DNA from: a virus
IMG/VR virus record: IMGVR_UViG_3300008462_000391
Location: 1-34,821 of that record
DNA length: 34,821 nucleotides
Strand: one strand, 5' to 3'
Shown: in pieces, positions 14,564 to 22,108 of the stretch
Layout: every line of letters starts with the position of its first letter
Numbering within the stretch: the first letter of the stretch is position 1
Notes under the pieces: model-generated
Databases searched by the model: none
What the model was told of the DNA's origin: nothing
What the model saw: the letters and a program-made list of their open reading frames with translations, nothing else
Translations under genes and position numbers: made by a program

Positions 14564-16543
14564 ATGCAGATTATCGCGCTTCAGAACGACTTCACCACAG
14601 GGGAAATGGACCCCAAGCTGCGTGCGCGTTCTGACATCGACCAGTATCGGAGTGGTCTAGCAAAGGCCACTAACGTGACCGTCCAGCCGCAAGGCGGGGC
14701 GAAGCGCCGCCCTGGCACGCGATACATCGCGTCCCTCCCCGCGAACCTTGCGAGCCAGGGCGTGCGCATGGTTCCTTTCGAGTTCTCGACGACGACAAGC
14801 TATATGCTGGTCTTTGTGCCTGGCCGTATGTACGTCTTCAAAGACGGCGCGCTGGTAACCAATATCAATAGCAGCGGCAACGACTATCTTGCCATTGCTG
14901 GCATCACTGCATCAATCATCCCAGAGATGTGCTGGACGCAGAGCTACGACACGCTGATTGTCGTGCATCAAGATTTGCAGCCTCTGAAAATCTTCCGAGG
15001 CGGAAACGACACGACATGGACGGCGTCAACACTGTCGTTTGACTTCATCCCAAAATATGCGTTCACAGTAACGACGACAAGTGGATCGGCAAGCATCACA
15101 CCATCTGCAACAACCGGAAACATTAAGATCACATCGGCGTCGTCGATCTTCTCCGCGTCGGACGTGAACCAATATATTGTCGGCACGACAGCCTTCGGCC
15201 GCGCACGCATCATTGACTACGTCAGCGGCACCGAAGTGCGCGCTCGCGTCACCGTGCCGTTCTTCAACACTGACCGCCTATCAAGCGGGACGTGGGAGTT
15301 TGAGCGCGGATATGAAGATGCTTGGTCGTCGGCTCGCGGATGGCCCAGGACTGTTGGTTTCTATCAGGGGCGTCTATTCTTTGGCGGGTCTAAGTCTCTT
15401 CCATCGACGGTGTGGGGTTCTGTCGTCGGCAATTATTTTGACTTCAATCCAGGTGAAGGCCTGGCCGATGAGTCGGTCGAAGCCACAACAGACACCGGCC
15501 AGTACAACGCAATCGTCGATATGTATCCAGGCCGCGCGCTCCAGGTTTTTACAACTGGCGCTGAGTTCTTCGTCCCGCAGCCAAGCGATGATCCGATCAC
15601 GCCTGGCACATTCTTCTTGCGCGTTCAGACGCAGAATGGTGCAAGGCCTGGCGTTCGCGTTGTAAACGTCGAGGGCGGTACGCTTTTTATTCAGCGTCAG
15701 GGCAAGGCGCTGCAGGAGATGATCTACCTCAACACGGAGGCGGCGTTCACTGCAGCAAAGATTTCACTGTTGTCGTCTCATCTCTTGAAAGAGCCGAGCG
15801 AGATGGCGGTGCGCAAAGCAACGTCAACTGATGAAGGCGACCGGCTTCTCGTTGTCAACGACACCGATGGATCAATCGCGTGCTACACTTTGCTGCGCTC
15901 TCAAAAGGTCATTGCACCAAGCGAGTGGACGACAGATGGCAGTTTCATCTCGATTGGTGTCGACATCAGCGACGCTTATGCCGTTGTCAAGCGAACGACG
16001 GGTGGGAGCGATGTCTACTACGTCGAGCTATTCGAAGAAGAACTCACGCTTGATTGTTCAAAGCAGGCAACAGTCGCATCGTCAACCGCTAGTGTAAGCG
16101 GTTTGTCCTATCTAAACGGCCGCAGTGTCAAGGTGGTGCGCGACGGCGTCCTCGAGGCTGATAAGACTGTGGCAAGCGGATCGCTGTCTTTCACGCGCGC
16201 CGCAACGTCAAGCTATCAGATCGGCCTGACATTCACGCCGCTGATCAAGACACTGCCTCCTGCGCCGCGTATGCAAAGCGGCTCGATCCGTGGATCAAAG
16301 AAGCGCGTCTATGACATCATCCTCGATCTGTTTGAGACGCAGGACATCACGGTGCAGGGTCGTCAGATCGCGTTCCGCAACTTTGGGACGTCCGTCCTGG
16401 ATCAGCCGATTGATGAATACACGGGTCTCAAGAAGATCGAGAACTTGCTTGGATATGATCGCGAAGGCGCGATCACGATCACCCAGACGGTGCCTCTGCA
16501 GATGACCGTCTTGGGGATCGAATACAAAATATCGGTGGGGTAA
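14564..16543 (+). CDS. Tail tubular protein B-like (tail nozzle)
   Basis: This 659-residue protein begins with the family's characteristic opening, LQNDFTTGEMDPKLRARSDIDQYRSGLAKATNVTVQPQGGAKRRPGTRYI, followed by beta-rich repeats. The middle includes WPRTVGFYQGRLFFGGSKSLPSTVWGS and RQGKALQEMIY, typical of gp12-like nozzle proteins. Six copies form the distal tail tube, holding the fibres and closing the channel. The length is somewhat below T7 gp12 (794). The C-terminal region has DIILDLFETQDITVQG, also typical. Confidence 0.9.
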   Translation: MQIIALQNDFTTGEMDPKLRARSDIDQYRSGLAKATNVTVQPQGGAKRRPGTRYIASLPANLASQGVRMVPFEFSTTTSYMLVFVPGRMYVFKDGALVTNINSSGNDYLAIAGITASIIPEMCWTQSYDTLIVVHQDLQPLKIFRGGNDTTWTASTLSFDFIPKYAFTVTTTSGSASITPSATTGNIKITSASSIFSASDVNQYIVGTTAFGRARIIDYVSGTEVRARVTVPFFNTDRLSSGTWEFERGYEDAWSSARGWPRTVGFYQGRLFFGGSKSLPSTVWGSVVGNYFDFNPGEGLADESVEATTDTGQYNAIVDMYPGRALQVFTTGAEFFVPQPSDDPITPGTFFLRVQTQNGARPGVRVVNVEGGTLFIQRQGKALQEMIYLNTEAAFTAAKISLLSSHLLKEPSEMAVRKATSTDEGDRLLVVNDTDGSIACYTLLRSQKVIAPSEWTTDGSFISIGVDISDAYAVVKRTTGGSDVYYVELFEEELTLDCSKQATVASSTASVSGLSYLNGRSVKVVRDGVLEADKTVASGSLSFTRAATSSYQIGLTFTPLIKTLPPAPRMQSGSIRGSKKRVYDIILDLFETQDITVQGRQIAFRNFGTSVLDQPIDEYTGLKKIENLLGYDREGAITITQTVPLQMTVLGIEYKISVG

Positions 16544-16547
16544 GACG

Positions 16548-17165
16548 ATGGCCTTTATTGTTCCTCTTGTTGCTGCGGCAGGAACGGCAATCGGATCAGC
16601 CGGTACTGCGATTGGCGGATTGCTTGGCTCTGCCGGTGCGGCAGTTGGGTCTGCCGGTAGCGCGATTAGCAGCGCCCTGACAACGACCGCCGGAGCTGGC
16701 GGCATTCTCGGCACCGGCCTCAGCGGCTGGCAGGCGCTGTCCCTTGGCGGCTCAATCTTCTCCGGCATTGCAAGCTATTCCGCCGCGCAGCAACAGTCTG
16801 CGGCGTATCAGCTCCAAGCGACGAATGCTTTGATCCAGGGCAACCAACAGGCCATGGAATATCAGAAGCAGGGCATCGCCGTTTTGAACCGCACCATTGA
16901 GACGAATGCCTTGATCCGCGCTCGAGGCAGCGCGGGCGGCATAGATCCGTTCAGCGGCTCGGCACAAACGCTGTCTGATTACGCCATGACCAAGGGCGTC
17001 GATGAGTTCAACTGGGCGCGTAGCAATAGCGAGATGTCGATCCTGTCTGGCCGCGCCAATCAAGCAGAGTATCTCACCGCCGCCGACAATGCATCGTCGA
17101 TGGGGATGTTCAACCTGATTGGGTCGGGCCTGCTAGGTGCGACCAGACTGAAGGCGCTCGGATAA
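16548..17165 (+). CDS. Internal virion protein, gp14-like
   Basis: This 205-residue protein has an N-terminal 50 residues made of small hydrophobic, Gly/Ala-rich repeats (variants of GTAIGSAG and GAAVGSAG) that could insert in or cross a membrane. The central region is helical, with a Gln-rich segment (SYSAAQQQSAAYQLQATNALIQGNQQA). This plan matches the smallest ejection protein of T7-like phages (gp14), which enters the outer membrane during infection. The stop overlaps the next start (TAATG). Confidence 0.7.
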   Translation: MAFIVPLVAAAGTAIGSAGTAIGGLLGSAGAAVGSAGSAISSALTTTAGAGGILGTGLSGWQALSLGGSIFSGIASYSAAQQQSAAYQLQATNALIQGNQQAMEYQKQGIAVLNRTIETNALIRARGSAGGIDPFSGSAQTLSDYAMTKGVDEFNWARSNSEMSILSGRANQAEYLTAADNASSMGMFNLIGSGLLGATRLKALG

Positions 17166-18934
17166 TGGCATCACCCCTTCCCCGCTATGAGCCACTTGGC
17201 ATCCGTGTCGGAGCTGTCCAGCCGATCTACACTGCAGCGGAAGAAGCGGGTGCGCGAGCCGCAACAGCCCTGGCTGAGAACCTGACCAGGATGTCAAACT
17301 TTGCCTTTGAACAGGCGGCGGCCCAGGCAAGGGTCGAGGGTGCAGAGTATGGCGCTGCCAATGCGCCGACCATCGAACAGCTCAAAAAGGGTCAGGAGAC
17401 CGGCCAGGACGTCATGCCTGGCAACACCTCGTCGATCTTTGGCCGCGCCGCACGCGAAGCCGGTCTGAGGACCATGCAGCAAAACATCGAGATTGAGGCG
17501 CGCAACAAGCTGGCCGAGTTCGATGCAACGGCTCGCCGCAGCGATATGCCGCTCGAGGAGTACCGCAAGCAACTCGACTCGATTGTCGTCGGCTACTCGT
17601 CAGCCCTGGCGCAAGTATCGCCAGCAACCGCTGGATCGGTTCGCGCGGCGCTGACGACGCTGACGTCATCGAGCTACTCGGCGCACGCCAAGCATCTTTA
17701 TGACAAGGCGCAAGCACGCGACAAGATCGCGGTCACGCAGGCCATCGACAACGTCGTGCGCGGTGTCGACACGATTGTGCAGGCTGGCGGTCGTTTCCAG
17801 GGTGAGCCTGGTGATGAAATCTTTGTGCCGGTCGACAACGTCCTGGCGCAGGAACGCAACCGCGTTCTGCAGTTTGCCTATCGCCTGGGCGACGCAGAAC
17901 TTGCAAAGACAAAGCTCAAAGAGTTCCAAGACCAGGTCAACACATCGATCCGCAACGGCGTCGTCAAATATACCTTTGGCGAGGGCGGCGTGCCGACCTA
18001 CGCAAAGCTGCAGCAAGTTTTGCGCGGTGAGGTAAGAGGCACGCCAATTGAGCGTCTCTGGTCGCAGATGAGCGAAGAAGAGCGCACGAAGACAAAGGAC
18101 GAAATCCGCCGTCAGCTCACAGCTCAACAGTCCATGGAAACAAACATGGATGCATCGATTGAGCGCGCGCGAACAAAAGCAGTCGGCGAGACGCGCATCA
18201 AATTTATTACAGCCTGGCGTGACGGTGATGTCGAAGGCGCGCGCAATGCGCTGACCGAGATGGACAAGAACCGCGACGCCGAAGGGTTTGAAAAGTACAG
18301 CTCGATCATTGACACAGACGGCGGCAAGACGCAGCCTGGCGTTGTCTTCTTCATGGAGAATGAGCTGGCGCGTGGCAGGCTGACGCGCGAGCGCGTCATG
18401 GATGCTGTGACGGATCGTCGGCTGTCGTTTACAGACGGCCGCGCTCTTCTCGACAAGGTCAATGCGTTTGATGACAAGCGCGTTGGCGACGCGATGACCG
18501 TCGTCAAGAATATCCTCGGCTATCCTGATCGCAACATCATCAACCCGTCTGCGACAGATCGCCGCGCGATGCAGCGCGTGACGACAATCCAGAACGAGAT
18601 CATCGCGAAGAAGGCAGAGGCCGACGCAAACGACAAACCGTTCGACGCTGTCGAGTATGCGCGCAAGCGCGCTGAAGAGATCAGGGGAGCTGGGCCAAGC
18701 GCAGAACAGCTCAAGGAAGCTGAGAACCGCATCATAGGTCTGCGCGCTGTGTTGAAGAGCAAGGGCTACGACATCACCAACGAGTCCTCGCTCGAGGACG
18801 TGCGCGCCGCTCTCGCGACAGCAAACTCGCGGCAGCCGAATGAACGCGGTTATTACAACCCTGCGCAATCTGGTCAGTACATCGCCGACCTTAAGCAATT
18901 GCTCGACGCAATCAACAATACGGGGGCAAGGTAA
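17165..18934 (+). CDS. Internal virion protein, gp15-like
   Basis: This 589-residue protein is almost entirely alpha-helical and highly charged, with long helices such as AEEAGARAATALAENLTRMSNFAFEQAAAQARVEGAEYG and many Ala/Glu/Lys heptads. No catalytic motif is visible. Its order and size between a gp14-like and a much larger protein match the middle ejection protein of podoviruses (T7 gp15, 747 residues), which helps form the periplasmic tunnel for DNA. Start and stop both overlap neighbours (TAATG). The similarity is by position and composition rather than clear motifs. Confidence 0.65.
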   Translation: MASPLPRYEPLGIRVGAVQPIYTAAEEAGARAATALAENLTRMSNFAFEQAAAQARVEGAEYGAANAPTIEQLKKGQETGQDVMPGNTSSIFGRAAREAGLRTMQQNIEIEARNKLAEFDATARRSDMPLEEYRKQLDSIVVGYSSALAQVSPATAGSVRAALTTLTSSSYSAHAKHLYDKAQARDKIAVTQAIDNVVRGVDTIVQAGGRFQGEPGDEIFVPVDNVLAQERNRVLQFAYRLGDAELAKTKLKEFQDQVNTSIRNGVVKYTFGEGGVPTYAKLQQVLRGEVRGTPIERLWSQMSEEERTKTKDEIRRQLTAQQSMETNMDASIERARTKAVGETRIKFITAWRDGDVEGARNALTEMDKNRDAEGFEKYSSIIDTDGGKTQPGVVFFMENELARGRLTRERVMDAVTDRRLSFTDGRALLDKVNAFDDKRVGDAMTVVKNILGYPDRNIINPSATDRRAMQRVTTIQNEIIAKKAEADANDKPFDAVEYARKRAEEIRGAGPSAEQLKEAENRIIGLRAVLKSKGYDITNESSLEDVRAALATANSRQPNERGYYNPAQSGQYIADLKQLLDAINNTGAR

Positions 18935-21900
18935 TGGATCTCGAACGCGCCCTCAATCAGTCGTGGACAATGTTCTCAAGCGGCGTGCCGATCTACAAAG
19001 ACGGCGGCCGTCTTGTCGTTGATGAAGTTCCGACGCTGCAACTGCCGACCCCAAACGGGATGTCGCCTGACGCTGCGGCGCTTGGTGATGCCCCGTCGCC
19101 AACGTTCGGTAATGAGTTTGCAGCGGGCACAATGCGCGCCATCGGTGGCGGTCTCCGTGACACGGCGCAAGGTGTCCTAGATGTCGGCGCAGAGCTGATC
19201 GACAATCAGAATAGAATGGACAACCGCCCGCAGTTTGCGCGCGACGCAGTCAAGGGCGTGCTGCCGAACTGGGAACCTGAGTCGCTCGCCGAAGGCATTG
19301 CACGCACAGGCGTCAATGTCGTCAGCGCCTTGATGCTGACGCGCACGCTTGGCATGGGCGGTAGCACGTTTGGCAACATCGCATCCGGCGCTGTGGTCGA
19401 TATGTTGATGGACCCGACCGAAGGGAACCTGTCGACGCTCGCCAGGGATTTCGGCTTTGACAATGACCTGACGCAATTCCTAGACAATAAGGTCTCTGAA
19501 GACGCTGGCCCAGAAGAAAGGCTGCGCGCCCGTATGCTCGGCGTGCTTGAAGGCGCAGGCCTTGGTGGGCTGATCGACGGGGTGATGAGAGGCTTCAAAG
19601 TTATCAAGGACAACCCTGAGGCTGCAGCAAAAGTTGTCGGTGGTCTCGGCGTCGCTGGCCTGGGAATGCCGCAAGACGCAGAAGGTGGCCCGCTGGATAA
19701 GATCATTCGCCAGGTGATGAAGAGTGACCAGGCGACTGTTAACAGCCTGTTTAAGGGCAAGGGTTCGACCGCGCTTCGCCTGCAGGCCATGGATGAAGTC
19801 AACCGCGTTCGATCAGAGTATCCAGAAGGCGAAGGCTGGCGCGCTCTTGAGCTGGTTGGCGGCGCGATGAAGGATGGAAAGTTCGAGCCGAAGTGGAAGC
19901 AGCCAGCTTATGGATTTGACCAACCGCCGGCCGGCGTCAGCAAGGATCAGTGGAAGGGGCAGATTGTCGACAAAGTCGTTGCCGGCGTCGACGACGTTGT
20001 GAAGCGCGCGGCGCAGGGCGACAAGGACGCTGAGTTCATCTTGTCGCAGGCGTCCTGGTATCGCGATATGCGCAACCGTCTGCGCGATGAGTTCGGCGGC
20101 ATGGCCGATCTCTTCGCCGATCTACTCGGCACCACCAGCGCCCAAACAAACGTCCGCACCAACTGGGACAATGCCGTCGAAATCATGCGTCGCTTCTCGC
20201 GCGGCGAGTATGACAAAGAGATCGCGAACTATGAGCGCGCGATTGCTGCCGGAGAAGACCCGAACAAGGTCTTCTCGGCGATCCGCAAGGGTTATGAAGA
20301 AGGCGGCATGACGAAGGAAGCCGCGCTTGCCAAGGCGTTGGAGGAATATCCAATGCTAACCAAGGCGGCCGGCACGTTGTTCGGCACCAACAGCCCGACG
20401 TCGACTGGTGCACTGATCGACACCTTCCGCCAGATCAAGACCGGCGCGTCGCCGAAGACGCCTAACTTTACCGGCAACCTCATCGGCTACACCAACGAGG
20501 CGACCGTCGACGTGTGGGCGGCGCGCTATCTAACAGACCTGGCTGGCCTGCCTCGCATCCCGCCGGCCGCCGAGAAGGCTGTCAGCGGCAAGCACGGCGT
20601 CGGCTCGACCCTTGAGAACCCCCGCGTCGGCGGTGAGTTTGGGTTCGGCCAGCAAGTGTTCAGGGAAGCCGCCGAGCGCATCAACGCAAACAACATCATC
20701 CCCGGCCAGACCCTCGGGCCTGATGATCTGCAGGCTGTCGCCTGGTTTATTGAAAAGGAAAAGTGGACGAAGCAGGGCTGGACGAATAAGGCAGGCGAAG
20801 GCGGCTCTCTCGACTTTGAGGCCAACCGTGCCGGCACGTCTAACCCGGCTGCCCTCACCGACGCGCGCCGCACCATCAATGCCGGCGGCCCGTCAGACGC
20901 GGATCGCATCGCCGCGCAAGCGGAGTTGGATCAACAGATTGAGGGCGGCTTGCTGGATCGCATCGATGGGCTGCGCAAGCAGCTCCGCGACAAATCGCTC
21001 GATAAGGCGCAGCGTGATGCGCTGCAGGAACAGCTCGACACGGAACTCTACACCCGAGATCGCCTGCAAAAGATCATCCGCTCGGCGTCTCCGACAGACG
21101 CAGATCGAGCGGCTGCGCAGCAAACATTCGAGGAACTGGCGGCGCCGGTCGACCGCACCCTACTTGGCATCTCCGGCGAGCGGCCTGGCCGACCCATGTC
21201 GAACTACGCACAGGCCGAGCTGGCTGCCGAGATCGACGACGTGCTTCGTACCGATGGCAGCGTGATCATGTACAAGGCGACCAACACCTACGGCCGCTTT
21301 ATGAAGCAGGATGAGCGCGCTCTCGATGTCGAGGTCGTCACGCGCCAGGGGTTTGACCCTGCGCCGCTGGAACGCCGCGTTGTCGAGCTGGGCAAGGAAT
21401 ATGACCAAGACGCGGTCTTCGTGTCGCGTGTTCTTCGCCAGGCTCCCGACTTTACCAACGACAGCCTGGGCAAATCGGCGATGAACGCTAGACCAGGTGT
21501 CGAGATTTATTTTGCCAAGAAGCAGTCGGCCGACGCGATCCGCGAGCTTACGGACATTCTGTCCGAGAAGGGCATCGACGGGTTTACCTTTGTCACAGAT
21601 ATGCGGCATTCCGACCGCGTTAACGTCCAGGCGCGAGCTGGCGGCCCTGACACCGCTGGCCTGGTCGGCGTTCGCTTCCAATACATACCCGAGTTTGACG
21701 ACGCCTATAACTCGGCGCGCCACGCCGAGACGATGCAAGAGAAGCTGCGCATTTTCCGAGATGTCGTGGAAGAGGTCGGCCAAAGGGGTGGCGTTTCATC
21801 GGCGCAAGTCGTATGGTACGATACCAAGGTCTTCTTCAGGGGTCAGTACGATGGCATCCTCAATTCTGGAAAACCTGCTCCGCGAGACGGAAGACAAGTA

Positions 21901-21993
21901 CGGGAAGGACAGCTTCTCGGCTCGGATGCTTCGCGATCAGATCGCCAAGGAGAGCCGGGGGCAGTCGGCTCAGGAACTGTACCTGACAGGTAG
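18934..21993 (+). CDS. Large internal/ejection virion protein
   Basis: The protein has 1019 residues. The first 200 include Gly/Ala-rich hydrophobic stretches (GINVVSALMLTRTLGMGG-like). Around 385-410 is GMADLFADLLGTTSAQTNVRTNWDNAVEIMRRFSRGEYD, a domain I associate with very large phage virion proteins, followed by KTPNFTGNLIGYTNEATVDVWAARYL. The C-terminal third is mixed alpha/beta. No lytic motif is seen; that function sits in the separate protein at 8749. It probably forms part of the ejectosome. The final 47 residues are encoded in a stretch that also carries the start of the 21851 gene in another frame. Confidence 0.65.
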   Translation: MDLERALNQSWTMFSSGVPIYKDGGRLVVDEVPTLQLPTPNGMSPDAAALGDAPSPTFGNEFAAGTMRAIGGGLRDTAQGVLDVGAELIDNQNRMDNRPQFARDAVKGVLPNWEPESLAEGIARTGVNVVSALMLTRTLGMGGSTFGNIASGAVVDMLMDPTEGNLSTLARDFGFDNDLTQFLDNKVSEDAGPEERLRARMLGVLEGAGLGGLIDGVMRGFKVIKDNPEAAAKVVGGLGVAGLGMPQDAEGGPLDKIIRQVMKSDQATVNSLFKGKGSTALRLQAMDEVNRVRSEYPEGEGWRALELVGGAMKDGKFEPKWKQPAYGFDQPPAGVSKDQWKGQIVDKVVAGVDDVVKRAAQGDKDAEFILSQASWYRDMRNRLRDEFGGMADLFADLLGTTSAQTNVRTNWDNAVEIMRRFSRGEYDKEIANYERAIAAGEDPNKVFSAIRKGYEEGGMTKEAALAKALEEYPMLTKAAGTLFGTNSPTSTGALIDTFRQIKTGASPKTPNFTGNLIGYTNEATVDVWAARYLTDLAGLPRIPPAAEKAVSGKHGVGSTLENPRVGGEFGFGQQVFREAAERINANNIIPGQTLGPDDLQAVAWFIEKEKWTKQGWTNKAGEGGSLDFEANRAGTSNPAALTDARRTINAGGPSDADRIAAQAELDQQIEGGLLDRIDGLRKQLRDKSLDKAQRDALQEQLDTELYTRDRLQKIIRSASPTDADRAAAQQTFEELAAPVDRTLLGISGERPGRPMSNYAQAELAAEIDDVLRTDGSVIMYKATNTYGRFMKQDERALDVEVVTRQGFDPAPLERRVVELGKEYDQDAVFVSRVLRQAPDFTNDSLGKSAMNARPGVEIYFAKKQSADAIRELTDILSEKGIDGFTFVTDMRHSDRVNVQARAGGPDTAGLVGVRFQYIPEFDDAYNSARHAETMQEKLRIFRDVVEEVGQRGGVSSAQVVWYDTKVFFRGQYDGILNSGKPAPRDGRQVREGQLLGSDASRSDRQGEPGAVGSGTVPDR

Positions 21994-22045
21994 CGTCGCC
22001 CGCGTGAAGGGCGACAAGGCTGAGGAAGCCCCGCCCAAAAAGTAA
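21851..22045 (+). CDS. Small unknown protein overlapping the ejection-protein 3' end
   Basis: This 64-residue acidic and helical protein contains the pattern LLRETEDKYGKDSFSARMLRDQIAKESRGQSAQELYLTG, which looks like a genuine short protein. ATG 21851 is preceded by CAGGGGTC at normal spacing. The first 143 bases overlap the large upstream gene in a different frame. The product would be made between two large ejection proteins and may be a chaperone or minor internal protein; no family is recognised. Confidence 0.55.
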   Translation: MASSILENLLRETEDKYGKDSFSARMLRDQIAKESRGQSAQELYLTGSVARVKGDKAEEAPPKK

Positions 22046-22055
22046 TTCGCCCCAT

Positions 22056-22073
22056 CGAGGCCATGCTGCCTCG
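22056..22073 (+). repeat. Stem-loop in the 22046-22108 gap
   Basis: CGAGGC (22056-22061) pairs with GCCTCG (22068-22073) around a six-base loop; one A-T and one T-G pair can extend the stem. There is no T-tract. It lies just ahead of a motif copy and may be a processing or attenuation site. Confidence 0.4.
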
Positions 22074-22081
22074 GTGCGGTT

Positions 22082-22101
22082 GTACAAAAAACAACAGGAC
22101 C
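22082..22101 (+). repeat. Dispersed motif, copy 9
   Basis: GTACAAAAAACAACAGGACC retains the GTACAA start and the GGACC end, and begins 27 bases before the gene at 22109. The flanking GTTGT (22079-22083) and ACAAC (22091-22095) make it a dyad as well. Confidence 0.6.
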
Positions 22102-22108
22102 GTATGGC

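Noticed and set aside
17666-18898. Long minus-strand open frame opposite the internal virion protein gene
   Set aside because: Antisense shadow of a GC-rich gene; composition and the dense sense-strand operon argue against it.
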